A stretch of 64,000 nt of DNA from Halomarinibacterium sp041392205 (GCA_041392205.1 JAWKMO010000007.1:62001-126000), one strand, 5' to 3'; positions 29,101 to 39,065 are shown, numbered from the stretch's first letter. Notes: generated from the sequence alone by a model not told the origin. Numbers and translations are program-made.

Positions 29101-29823
29101 GGAATAGGAAGAGCGGCTCTTTACGGTACAACTTCTGGTGATTCCAATTTGGGGGTAGGTTATTTTTCTTTATATACCAATACCACCGGAAGCAATAATG
29201 TAGCCTTGGGAAGGGAAACCCTTCGAAATGCTACTACCGCTGGAGCCAATACGGTGGTAGGGACCTATGGAATGTACCAAAATACCACCGGAAATAGCAA
29301 TACTGCTATGGGGTATTTGGCATTATACGAAAATACCACCGCTCGTCAATTAACTGCTGTTGGGGAGTCTGCAATGTCTCAAAATACCACTGGAAATTGG
29401 AATACTGCGCTAGGGTGGAATGCAGGTTCCAACAATACCATTGGGACCGATAATTTATTTTTAGGGTGGAACGCCAATGCTTCTAATAACAACCTTACCG
29501 ATGCCACTGCCATCGGAGAAAGTTCTGTGGTAAATGCATCCAATAAAATACGATTAGGAAATGCAGGGATTACCGTTATTGAAGGACAAGTAGCTTATAG
29601 TGTGCCTTCCGATGCACGTTTCAAGTACAATGTACAAGAAAATGTACCGGGTCTTTCCTTTATCACACAATTGAGGCCTGTAACCTATTATTTCGATACT
29701 GAAAAATTTGATGGTTATTTAAGAAAAAATACCACACTTTCTATTTCAGAAATATCTCAAAAAGAACCAAACACGAAAGCCTCTCAAATGCTTCATACGG
29801 GATTCTTAGCACAAAGAGATTGA
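26119..29823 (+). CDS. Giant secreted repeat protein 1 with frame-disrupted S74 chaperone domain
   Basis: 1234 residues from the ATG at 26119; an upstream GTG at 26083 lacks a signal-peptide context. Signal peptide about 1-20. A short N-terminal domain (about 20-105) contains TDGIIIPKIDAFP and TPGFYYWEE. Residues about 135-1110 are roughly 55-60 tandem copies of a 17-residue unit (consensus NTTGxxNxAIGxxALxx), resembling YadA/haemagglutinin head repeats. The C-terminus starts an S74 (phage endosialidase chaperone) domain: SDARFK at 29608, with the Ser and Lys(+5) dyad. The frame is lost in the segment after GFLAQ, so the domain is cut. Likely a trimeric surface fibre; ligand unknown. Confidence 0.85.
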   Translation: MLKRIFMTSLFLKGFLLSSQVGINTTSPNAMLDISATNAATPSNTDGIIIPKIDAFPAVNPGAPQNGMMIFLTTTVGTNTPGFYYWEEATTSWKGVGSGAKKIDDLSDGKSDATGNSIYLGVGSGQNDPDPSTKYNIGVGNHSLYSTMGGINNIAIGYESLYSNLSNGNTAIGFRSMRLNTTGFYNVAIGFGSNEGAISNSRTVAVGFNAMQGAIGEENTAIGFESMRLAGVASYNTAMGSESLKNNEGDFNTAIGYYAMQDNTIGNRNVALGASSLLNNTTGSFNVGVGNSSFASNTTGSSGVAIGHNALYANTTGNENIGVGVSALYSNTTGQRNLSMGWTSLYNNITGNNNIALGYRTLSSNTTSSNLAIGNESLLNNTTGSLNIALGINALYSNVVGFNNLAIGVDALYNNITSANMAIGRAALYGTTTGTSNIGIGFFSLYANTTGNNNVALGRETLRNATTGSSNTAIGTYSMYDNTTGGDNTAIGFRALENNTTASNNVAIGTHALQSNTTGEENVAVGFETLINNTTGLNNTAAGYRALENNTTASNNIAIGAYSASQNTTGENNLAIGNNSLFSNSVGFNNIAIGIDALRNNTTSANMAIGRAALYGTTTGTSNLGLGYFSLYANTTGNDNVAIGRETLRNATTGSSNTVVGTYSMYDNTTGADNTAIGFRALENNTTASNNVAVGWYSASQNITGENNVAVGKNALLSNQTGYDNIALGYNALQNYTGNTTIAIGTSALNNTTTGASNVAIGYLASYFNTIGSYNVAIGQQALYFNTANDNTAIGYQSLYANTTGVGNTGIGHTALQDNTTGNSNTAIGKWAMSNNVTGDNNTSLGFRALEGNNAASNNVAIGAHALRKNSLGVSNVAVGFQALEDNTASNNVAIGTDSALQNTTGENNVVIGNRALQENTTGSNNTVIGYRAMQDNTTASNNLAVGAYSAFQNLTGENNLAIGNNALLSNQIGFNNLAIGLDALRNTTTSANMGIGRAALYGTTSGDSNLGVGYFSLYTNTTGSNNVALGRETLRNATTAGANTVVGTYGMYQNTTGNSNTAMGYLALYENTTARQLTAVGESAMSQNTTGNWNTALGWNAGSNNTIGTDNLFLGWNANASNNNLTDATAIGESSVVNASNKIRLGNAGITVIEGQVAYSVPSDARFKYNVQENVPGLSFITQLRPVTYYFDTEKFDGYLRKNTTLSISEISQKEPNTKASQMLHTGFLAQRD

Positions 29824-30087
29824 GGCATTATGTAAGGAACTGGGGTATGATTTTACGGGCTGCATGTTCCGTGACCCCGCCAACTCTTCCGATAATTATA
29901 GTTGCTTATTCGCAATTTATTATGCCTTTGGTAAAATCAGTCCAAGAACTAAATGAGAAAGTGGAAAACCAAAAACGGTTATAAATGAGAAAGATAACCA
30001 AATTGAAATTTTGAAATCAGTTTTAGAAAAACATTCAAAACAGATTGAAATTCTAACCCAAAAGCTTTCTGAAATTGGAACTAAATA
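29608..30087 (+). pseudogene. S74 domain of repeat protein 1, complete only if three or more frameshifts are corrected
   Basis: Reading stops at 29823 (GFLAQRD-stop). The expected continuation is found in shifted frames: EALCKELGYDF and PANSSDNYS just after the stop, then SQFIMPLVKSVQELNEKVEN (29910-29970), then a coiled coil DNQIEILKSVLEKHSKQIEIL (partly) to the TAG at 30085. The normal S74 order, GFLAQ-E-V, PLVKAIQEL and a trimeric coiled coil, is therefore all present at DNA level. Short indels, not a large deletion, break it. Nothing else is seen between 29824 and the next gene except a terminator. Confidence 0.7.
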
Positions 30088-30116
30088 GCGTATTCCCAAA
30101 TAGCTAGTTCTTAACC

Positions 30117-30149
30117 AAGAAAGCCCTGCGTTATGTGGGGCTTTTTTTA
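30117..30149 (+). terminator. Terminator after repeat protein 1
   Basis: Hairpin AAGCCC...GGGGCTT (one G-T pair) followed by seven T, 30 bp after the corrected end of the S74 domain. Confidence 0.6.
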
Positions 30150-30211
30150 TACTCCTAAATACGTATTTCACATCCCAGCCATTTAGTTTATTATTGTAAT
30201 AAATTTATACT

Positions 30212-30847
30212 ATGAAGTATCGTATAGCAATAGTGGAAGATCACAAAGACCTTTTAGAAGCCATGGTGCTTATGCTGGATACTTCCGAAAAATATATCGT
30301 TACCGGTTGTTTTAATAATGCTGAAGAAGCGCTGGAAAGAGTACCTATTTTGCAACCGGATGCAGTACTTATGGATATTAACTTGCCCAAATTAAGCGGA
30401 ATTGAATGTGTTTCTCGCTTGAAAAAAGAATGTCCTAACACTCTTTTCGTGATGTGTACTTCTTATGAAGATGATGAAAAGATTTTTCAAAGTCTGGAAA
30501 TGGGTGCCAGCGGCTATATTTTAAAAACCGATGGGCCTACAAAAATACTTCAAGCATTAGACGATCTCTTTGAAGGCGGAAGTCCCAGATGAGCGCCAGT
30601 ATTGCCAGAAAAGTAGTAAGTAGCTTTTCATTTTACCAAAAAGTCAAGTAAAGAAATGGCTCTTTTAACGGAAAGAGAAATGGAAATATTAGATTTAATT
30701 GCCAAGGGAAATCTCAATAAGGAGGTAAGTGATAAATTACATATAAGCCTTGGAACCGTAAAAAAACATGTGCAAAATATGTACGAAAAGTTACACGTAA
30801 ATACGCGCGTAGAAGCCGTTAATAAATACTTAAATCGCCATGTTTAG
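30212..30847 (+). pseudogene. NarL-type response regulator, interrupted in the linker
   Basis: The receiver (30212-30592) is intact with phospho-acceptor D55 (LMDINLPK) and a conserved Lys in GYILKTDG. The LuxR-type HTH (30656-30847: LTEREMEILDLIAKGNLNKE) is intact and in the same overall frame. Between them, a 2-bp excess near 30588 and a 1-bp excess near 30630 create stops; correcting both restores a normal MSASIARKVV-type linker. So two compensating indels split an otherwise full 210-residue regulator. Its last 8 bp overlap the start of the kinase gene, an operon arrangement. It is either decaying or mis-assembled. Confidence 0.75.
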
Positions 30848-32594
30848 TAGTAAATATGATTACTTATGGCAAGTAGTCTTTTTTATTGTGTTAGGAACAA
30901 CCTATGGGTTTTCACAAATTTCTGAAAAAGAACTAAACCATTCTATTACAACCTGTACAAACCATTTGTGTAAAGCGAAAGCAGCTTTTAAACTTTCAGA
31001 ATACTACCTCGAAACCGATGAAATTCCGAAGGCTCAAAAGTGGCTGGATTCCTGTAAACTTTGGAATTTTGAAAAGCCTTCAGCGTTACCTCCTTCAGAT
31101 ATTTATAGTCTGCAATCGGAGTTGTTTTATTACTTCGGATTGTTTCAATTCTGGTATTACTGAAGCCCATGCTGGAATTGAAATTGCTAAGCAGGAAAAG
31201 GATAGTATGGCTTTGGCCGACTTGTTTTTCTTCAAAGGAATTAATCACTTTGAAATGCGCAACTATGAAAATGCTGAAACAGACTTGCATTTAGCAAAAA
31301 AATATTACCCAATTTCTAAGCCTCAAAATCATCTTAGACCCATACTGCCAGAGTATATTTTCAATAACCTTGGTCAAGTTAAAATACAACTTAAACAATG
31401 GGACAGCGCCTATTTTTACAAATTCTAAAGCTTACAAAATCGCTCAAAACAAAAAAGGTCGTGTGCTGGCCAATAGTGAGCAAACCTTTGGACTTATTCA
31501 ATTAGGGAAAAAGAATATCGATAGTGCCATTTATTATTTGGAAAGCAGTAAAGAAACCGCACTACAATATGCTTATTATGATATAGCCACCTTAGCAGAG
31601 GGGTATTTAATGAAAGCCCATTCTAAAGAGATTCAGTGATGCAATTATTTCAACCGAGAAAACCTACTCCTACAATATCCTGTAAACACACTTTTACAAG
31701 ACTATTTTACAGAGAAGCAGTGCGTGTTTTCGATTCTCTTCAAATGCCCTTGCAAACCATCTCAGTTGCAAACCAAAACTTCTTCAAATAGAAGATTCTA
31801 TTCGCATACAAGGCAATACCTGGTGCAAGATATTTCACAACAATACATTGAAACAGAAAAAGAATTGTTTAACGTTCAACGCAACGAATTTGAAAAACAG
31901 AAAAAACTCAATCTTTTTCAGTTTATCGTCTTACTGCTTGTTATTTTTTCTCTTATGGTGGTGTTGCTTTTATTCCGAAGAAAAATAAGGAACAACAAAG
32001 GTTGTTACAACAAAAAACAGAAATCAGTAACGATTTGTGATGATGATAAGTTATAGGCCTTACCAGTATTTAACTATGCGCAATTACTGGAGCATCATCC
32101 ATTACTTTCTTTCTGAACAAAAAAAGAACGCCACAAAAATCTCTGAAACCGGGGCAGAGATAAGTCATGGCTTAACACGTTTATTTGGACCTTAAATGAA
32201 GCTAACGATAGCTTGCAAGGATTTCTCTGAATATGAAGAATCATGCTTCCAAAACTTTGAAGGTAATTCGAGTTGATTTTTCGTAGTATCATCAAGAGCT
32301 TTTTAATGACTTAGAGACTCCTCTTTCCGACAGCTTGAAAATTTGTTTTACTGTGTAAAAGAGTTAATTACCAATACATTAAAACACGCTAAGGCAACAA
32401 AAGCTGTCTTAAACATAACCGTTCCTGAAAAACAACTTCAAATCACTTTTGAAGACAATGGAAGTTGGGATTGAAAAGGAAAACAAATTCGGGTAATGGA
32501 TTGCTAAATATTGAAAAACGCATCAAGCTTCAATAAGGCAATTTCATTTCCTATCAGAAAAGGATGTAAAGCAACGCTCAAAGTTGCTCTGTAA
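30840..32594 (+). pseudogene. TPR-containing NarL-partner histidine kinase, heavily frameshifted
   Basis: Reconstructed across frames: signal-like N-terminus (30840 on), TPR-like helices (30960-31650), a membrane span (about 31910-31980, FQFIVLLLVIFSLMVVLLLF), an H-box remnant ISNDL...GLTSI (32023-32070), and an ATPase domain with N-box ELITNTLKHA (about 32365), FEDNG (about 32450) and GNGLLNIEKRI (about 32495), ending VAL-stop at 32592. This is the HisKA_3 kinase that pairs with NarL-type regulators. At least eight indels occur in 1.75 kb. The phospho-acceptor His codon is unreadable and stop codons lie in the H-box. Function is very doubtful unless these are sequence errors. Confidence 0.7.
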
Positions 32595-32664
32595 AATACG
32601 CCTAAAGTAGTATTGTGTAAAAGCAGTAATCATAGCAATTTAGTATTTCAAAAGAATACACGCT

Positions 32665-35339
32665 ATGAAACTAGTTTCGTTCACTTTTTTGCCCTTTTGC
32701 CTACATACCCTTTGCCTGTTGGGATTATCACTTATCGATCCAAAATTGTTGTTGACATTCCGGCGACTAACGCAACGGCACCTACTGCTACAGACGGTAT
32801 TCTAATCCCACGGATTGATAATTTTCCTGCTACCAACCCGGGAGCCACCCAAAACGGGATGTTAGTGTTTTTAACTACCACTGTAGGTGCCGCTACTCCT
32901 GGTTTTTATTATTGGGAACAGGCAAGTACCAGCTGGGTGCCCGTTGGGAATAATGAAAATACTGGGTGGAAGTTAACGGGAAATACAGCAACTTCGGCTA
33001 ATTTTTTTGGGACCACCAATAATCAAGATCTACGATTTATAAGGGGAAATAATCCGGCAGGTATCTTGGGAACGACAAAGACCTCCTTTGGTTTATTGGC
33101 AGGATTGGGAAATACTTCTAGTACCGCTGCTTTTGGATCGTTTGCACTGCAATTGAATAGCGGTTTTGCTAATAGCGCTTTTGGTTTTCAGGCCTTAAGG
33201 GTCAGGTAATGGAGATTCCAATGGTGCTTTTGGAGCAAATTTTCTACTGGCACAATACGATAGGGAGCCATAATAATTATAATCTCTATTCCATGGCAGC
33301 AATACTACGGGCGATAATACAGCGATTGGTACTAATTCTTTAAAATTAAATATTGCTGGTAGTGAAAATACTGCCATTGGCGGATTTGCTCTTGCCTCTT
33401 ATACCGGAAGTCAAAATACCGCAATAGGGTATAATTCCATGGAAAATAATACGGTTGGGGCTTTTAATACGGCTGTAGGTGTATTTTCTATGAATAATAA
33501 TACAACAGCCAGTAATAATAACGCTTTTGGTTTTTTTTCATTGGAAGGTAATACTACCGGAGCGAGGAATGCCGCTTTTGGAACCAACTCATTAACTAGC
33601 AATAGCACAGGTAGTGATAATGTAGCTATGGGGCATCAATCTCTTCGGTTTAATCAAACTGGGTTTGAATGGTAGGTTTTAGCCTTTATTATGTAAGCAA
33701 TGTTGGGGATTTCTCTATAATGTAGCTATGGGGTATGAGGCATTATTGAACAATATTGATAGTCAACGAACACTGCTATTGGCTCTTAGCACTTAGGGAA
33801 AATACTAGTGGTCTAACAATACCGTTGTTAGCTAGTGCGCTTCAGTTATTACTAGGTGCAAATTCCAATGACAGGCTATTGGATAAGCCAACTGCAATTA
33901 ACTACTACGTTAGTAATACTGGTGTGGGAAGAGACGCATTAATTAGTAATACAACTGGAGCTTTTAATACGGGGATAGGGGCCAATAGTAATGTAGGCGT
34001 AAATAATTTAACAAATGCAACTGCTATAGGTGCCAGATCGCAAGTAGATAGCAATAACAGCTTGGTTTTGGGAAGTGTTAATGGTGTTAATGGTGCCACA
34101 GCAAGTGTTAATGTAGGTATTGGTACGACTACTCCTGTAACTAAGCTTCATATAGTTGATGGCACCGTAGGAGTTACTCCTTTTTCAGGTGCAAAAATGG
34201 TTTTAGAAAGTAGTAGTGATGCGTATCATCAATTTTTGACTCCTAATGCTTCAGCAGCCACTGGATCTGGTCTTTTATTTGGAACTTCTGCCGGAAATAT
34301 TAGGGGGGGTGTGGTCTTCAGTGCACAAGCAGAAAAAATAGATTTTAGAACCGGGGGCAATACCGCAAGGATGACTATTTTAAATTCGGGTTTCGTAGGA
34401 ATTGGTACTATTACACCAGAAAGAAGGTTGCATATTTCTAATGGTAGTAGTGGTGGAACATCCAATGGCAATACAGGCTTATTGTTAGAAAGTGGTGGCA
34501 ATGTATATCATCATTTTTTAACACCCAGTACTTCTGAAAAAGGACTCCTCTTTGGTTCTGAGGCAGCTTCCATAGAAGGAGGCATCATTTTTAATAACTC
34601 GGCATTAAACAATGGGCTTATCTTTAGAACAGGAGGAAATACTAATAGAGTGGCTATTACCAGTGTAGGTGATGTGGGCGTAGGGACTCTTACTCCATCG
34701 CGAGAGTTAGAAATTACAGGAGGAGGAGGAGATGTTTATGTTAGAATTACCGGAGGACCTGGATTTCAAGCTGGCCTAGAGTTGTTAAGAACGGGAAATT
34801 CTGGAAATGACTGGCGAATTATTGATACCAATGGTGAGTTGACTATTTTAAGAGGAGTAAACGATTTTACAGGGATCATCTCAGATTATAGTTTTACTCC
34901 CATAGAGTTTGTTCCTTCTGTAAATAATGGAAAAACTTTGGGGTCTAGTACTCGCAGATGGTCGGCTGTTTTTGCAAGCAACGGAACTATTCAAACTAGT
35001 GACGCCCGTGAAAAGAAAGATATTGAAGAATTAACCTATGGACTTGATAAAATCATGCAGTTAAAGCCCAAGACCTATAAATGGATAGATAGCACCATCG
35101 ATAACCACACCCCACATTTAGGATTTATGGCTCAGGATTTACAAGAAATACTACCCGAAGTGGTGGTAGATAAAGAGTGGAAAAGTCTTGATAACAAAGA
35201 AAATAAAGAATGGGTTGCTACCGAAAGATTGGGTGTTAATTATTCCGAAATTATTCCCGTTTTGGTGAAAGCCATTCAAGAGCAGCAAGTACAAATTGAA
35301 GCATTGCAAAACCAAATTAAAGCACTGGAAAAACAATAA
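32665..35339 (+). pseudogene. Giant secreted repeat protein 2 (frame-broken in N-terminal half), intact S74 domain
   Basis: A signal peptide starts at 32665 (MKLVSFTFLPF) but loses frame before the N-terminal domain. That domain (32745-33207) then reads well: TDGILIPRIDNFPATNP, TPGFYYWEQAST and an added ENTGWKLTGNTATSANF segment shared with protein 3. Repeats of the 17-residue type follow in changing frames (33300-33680, then from about 33756). The frame 33756-35339 is continuous: last repeats, two long beta-rich segments with GIGTxTP motifs, then the S74 domain from S(34998) in TSDAREKKD, Lys at +5, GFMAQDLQEILPEV, and a C-terminal trimeric coiled coil (EALQNQIKALEKQ). Frame breaks lie near 32700, 32745, 33207-33300, 33673 and 33690-33760. 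Confidence 0.75.
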
Positions 35340-35352
35340 ATATTTTCAAAAC

Positions 35353-35871
35353 ATGAAACATTTTTTTTATAAAATTGGATTTGCAGTATTCTATGTAACC
35401 ACGGTATTGTGCTTATTTTTGGCCTGCAATAATTATAATGAAAAACCCGAGATACAACCATTACAGAAAGACAGTACCACTAGCAAAAAACAACTATCCT
35501 TAAATTCAAATACTATGAATAGTAAAGAAAGAGATACCAGATTAGTAGGTACTTGGCGCTATACCGAAGTACTTAGCTCCGGTTATGGAGGAGATTACAC
35601 TTCATTAACCACCGATTATTTTTTTAGGTTTTCTGCCGATGGGATTTTTGCCTCTTGGACGGGCAAAAGTGCTTTGGGAAATAGCGGCGGCAATAGTATT
35701 GATGATTTAGGAGAAAATGTTGTAAAAACCGGGTGGTACACTAAAGAAGGATATTTGTATTTTGTGGATCCTACTACTCAAGAAGAGGCAGGGGTTAAAT
35801 ATTTTATCGACAATAATAGGTTAATGCTAAGCGGCAATGGAGAGAATAAAGTGATGGAGAAAATTAACTAA
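35353..35871 (+). CDS. Small lipoprotein, lipocalin-like
   Basis: 172 residues from the ATG at 35353, just 14 bp after repeat gene 2. A longer in-frame opening overlaps that gene and is rejected. Signal peptide with lipobox LFLAC, then a Ser/Thr/Lys-rich linker (about 30-55). The globular part has a GTWRYTEVLSSG start and short beta strands (FRFSADGIFASWTG, GWYTKEGYLYF), as in lipocalin-like lipoproteins of Bacteroidota. Spacing suggests co-transcription with repeat gene 2. A role in anchoring or modulating the fibres is possible but not shown. Frame intact. Confidence 0.75.
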   Translation: MKHFFYKIGFAVFYVTTVLCLFLACNNYNEKPEIQPLQKDSTTSKKQLSLNSNTMNSKERDTRLVGTWRYTEVLSSGYGGDYTSLTTDYFFRFSADGIFASWTGKSALGNSGGNSIDDLGENVVKTGWYTKEGYLYFVDPTTQEEAGVKYFIDNNRLMLSGNGENKVMEKIN

Positions 35872-35982
35872 GCCATTTTTCTTTAAAAAAAATATAAAAT
35901 TTGGCAAATTTATTTTAATATATTTTTTGTTTACTTTCGACCTCCCCAAATCTAATCACAATCATTAAATTCATAGTTTATA

Positions 35983-38898
35983 ATGAAAAAGATTAGTATT
36001 TTTTTGTTTTTAGCTTTTGCAACAACCTTTTCCTTTTCTCAAGTAGGTATAGGGACCACCAGCCCTAATGCACAGCTTGAAATAGTATCAAGTAATGCTT
36101 CAATTCCTTCGGTAACCGATGGGATTCTTATACCAAAAATAGATTCCTTTCCCACGCCAAACCCTGGAGCCGCACAACAAGGGATGATGGTATATTTAAC
36201 CACTACTGTAGGAGCATCTCAACCCGGTTTTTATTATTGGGATAATAATACCCTTACTTGGTTGCCTGTGGGCAATAATGCTACGGATGGCTGGAAATTG
36301 AACGGTAATACTGCTACATCATCAAATTTTATAGGGACTACTAATAATCAAGATTTAATATTTAGAAGAAATAATGTTGAGGCAGGAATTATTTCTTTTC
36401 AGAATACCTCATTCGGGATGTATTCTCTAGAGAATCTTTCTACGGGACAACACAACGTGTTATTTGGCCATGAAGCAGGTCAGAATATCACCACAGGGTC
36501 TTTAAATACCGCAACGGGCTATGGAGCCCTAAATAATACTACAACTGGTAATTATAATACGGCAAGTGGCGGATTGTCTTTGTCGGCAAATACTTCGGGT
36601 AGTTTTAATACTGCTTTTGGGTATAGAGCTGGATATTCAAATACAAATGGATCTTTCAATAGTGCGTTTGGTGCGAGTGCTTTAGATAATAATATTTCGG
36701 GCGATGAGAATACTGCAGTTGGGACTTCAGCATTATTTACAAATAGCACAGGATCATATAATAGCGCTTTAGGATATAATGCATTGCTTAACAATTCTTC
36801 TGGGACTAGAAATACTGCCATTGGTAGCTCTGCATTAAATGCAAACACAACAGGGCACAATAACACGGCATTGGGTAATTTGGCATTATATACAAATACT
36901 ACTGGGGGATCCAATACGGGCTTAGGGTTGGGGGCCTTGTATTATAATACTTCTGGAAGCTGGAACACCGCTGTTGGGTCTTCTTCTTTATATAGAAATA
37001 CTACAGGTCTTTACAATACAGCAGTGGGCTATGCTACATTAAATAATGCTACTACCGGAACTAATAATACAGCAATAGGGTATAACGCATTGCTTTCTAG
37101 TACAATCGCTAATTACAATACGGCTGTAGGGGCCTCTGCGCTATACGCTACAACTACTGGAGCGAGCAATACAGGAGTAGGGTACCATTCATTATTCAGT
37201 AATACTACAGGGAATTCAAATGCTGCTTTTGGAAGTACTTCCTTATACTCTAATACTACGGGATATGGTAATGCCGCATTTGGCTCTAGTGCTATGTATG
37301 CTAATACAGTAGGTGTCCAAAATACAGCTGTTGGAGCAGGTTCCCTTAGTGCAAATATTGTGGGAATTAATAATACCGCAGTGGGATACAGTGCTTTATT
37401 TAATACAACTGCAAATGATAATGTGGCGGTAGGTTCCTTTGCACTGGGAACAAATACCTATAGGAACTGGGAATACAAGTATAGGTGCAGCTAGTTTACG
37501 AAATAATACTACTGGCGATTTAAACGTAGCCGTTGGATATTTATCATGTATAGCAATACAACAGGAAATTATAATGTTGCCATTGGTAGAGAGTCATTAC
37601 GCGTAATACTAATGGGAATTATAACGGCCGTAGGTGATTTTACTTTATATGGAAATACTACTGGAACGTATAATACAGCTATTGGAAGTCAGGCGTTAAG
37701 GGATCCAATACTACGGGTGCACAAAATACCGCAATGGGAACTAATGCACTTTTTACAAAATACTACTGAAATTATAATGCTGCGTATGGTAGCGGTTCTT
37801 TACAATTAAACACCAATATGGATATAATAATTCTCGGGTATGGGTCCTGAGCATTATACAATGTAATACTTTAGGGTTTGAAAATGCTGCTTTGGTTATC
37901 AAAGTTTGCTTCTTAATACCTCTGGGAATAACAATACAGCTTTAGGAACCCAAGGACTGTATAGTAATACTACTGGAACCAATAATTCAGCTTTTGGGTA
38001 CGCTGCTTTAGGAAGCAATACAACGGGTACTTATAATACAGGACTTGGCCATAATGCAGACACAGGAAGCAGTAACTTAACAAACGCTACAGCTGTAGGA
38101 GCTAATGCTTTTGTACAAAATAGCAATAGTATGGTATTGGGTTCAATAGCGGGTATCAATGGCGCATTTAGTAATACTAATGTAGGTATAGGTACAATAG
38201 CACCCAGTTCTAGACTTCAAGTTGAGGGCGGGGCGGTTTTTAACGAAACAAGCGCCAATGTTGACTTTAGGGTAGAATCTGATAACGAAGCAAATATGCT
38301 TTTTCTAGATGCAAGTGATGACGCAGTAAAGATTGGTACTGCAGCAGGAACAACAGAGCTCTTAAAGGTAGGAGATCTTCAAGGTGATGGTATCCAGATT
38401 GGAACATTTGAGTACATTGAGGATGGTGGTGCAGCCACTTTTCAAGTAAATGCAAACTTAATTCCCGAAACAAACAATTTATATGATATTGGGAGTGGAA
38501 CTCTTAGGTGGCAAGATATATATGCCACCAACGGAACCATCCAAACTTCCGATAGAAATACCAAAACCAATATTGAAAATATTGCGTATGGGTTAGAAGA
38601 AATTATGAAACTGCGCCCTGTTTCTTTTAATTGGAAAGAGCAACCCAATGGCTCAAAGAAGCTGGGATTTATTGCTCAGGAATTACTCCCTGTTATTGCT
38701 GAAGTAGTAAAAACTGAAGACCAAATTCCGCAAGAAGACGGTACTGTAAGGACTGAAAAATTACAAAATTTGGGAGTATATTATTCCGATATAATTCCGG
38801 TACTGGTAAAAGGCATGCAAGAACAGCAAGAACAAATTGAGAAGCAAAATCAAACAATTGAAATGCTGTTAAAAAGAATTGAAAGCCTTGAGAAATAA
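35983..38898 (+). pseudogene. Giant secreted repeat protein 3 (frame-broken in mid repeats), intact S74 domain
   Basis: Starts MKKISIFLFLAFATTFSFSQ, a clear signal peptide. N-terminal domain: TDGILIPKIDSFPTPNP, QPGFYYWDNNT, then DGWKLNGNTATSSNF as in protein 2. About twenty 17-residue repeats are in frame to 37494. From 37455 to 37906 the same repeats continue in all three frames (for example 37546-37809), with at least five indels. The frame 37906-38898 is then open to the end: repeats, GIGTIAPSSRLQVEGG, a beta segment, S74 Ser (38548) in TSDRNTKTN with Lys at +5, GFIAQELLPVIAEV, PVLVKGMQEQQEQI and a C-terminal coiled coil. About 970 residues if frame-corrected. Confidence 0.75.
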
Positions 38899-39000
38899 AA
38901 AATTATTTTACTCACAGTTCTGAAAGATTTCTTTAAAAAGGATTGCCTCGTTTCCTTCGGTGATCCCACAAAGCTCCGCTTTGAAAATACTTCAAACAAA

Positions 39001-39029
39001 AAAACGCTCAAGCGAGCTTGGCGTTTTTT
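39001..39029 (+). terminator. Terminator after repeat protein 3
   Basis: Nested inverted repeat AAACGC / GCGTTT with inner CAAGC / GCTTG, followed by six T; about 100 bp after the stop codon. Confidence 0.6.
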
Positions 39030-39048
39030 CTTATTGAACTATTTATTC

Positions 39049-39065
39049 GTGACCGCGGAGGGATT
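39049..39065. repeat. 17-bp copy of the tRNA-Arg 3' end
   Basis: GTGACCGCGGAGGGATT is identical to 39223-39239, which covers the 3' acceptor strand and part of the T-arm of the tRNA gene plus one flanking base. Similarity stops after this, so it is not a second complete tRNA. It may be a residual attachment site or a tRNA remnant. Confidence 0.6.

Noticed and set aside
26560..29500. Regular tandem repeats reminiscent of a CRISPR array
   Set aside because: Period is 51 bp with no unique spacers, and the frame is an open coding sequence with protein-level periodicity.
31018..31428. Separate small genes within the kinase region (31018-31428, 31370-31639, 31724-32056)
   Set aside because: Their products join into one TPR-histidine kinase when indels are allowed.
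26083..38898. Prophage remnant, because of the S74 tail-fibre domain
   Set aside because: No capsid, portal, terminase, lysis or integrase genes; each protein has a Sec signal peptide and a secreted-protein N-terminus.
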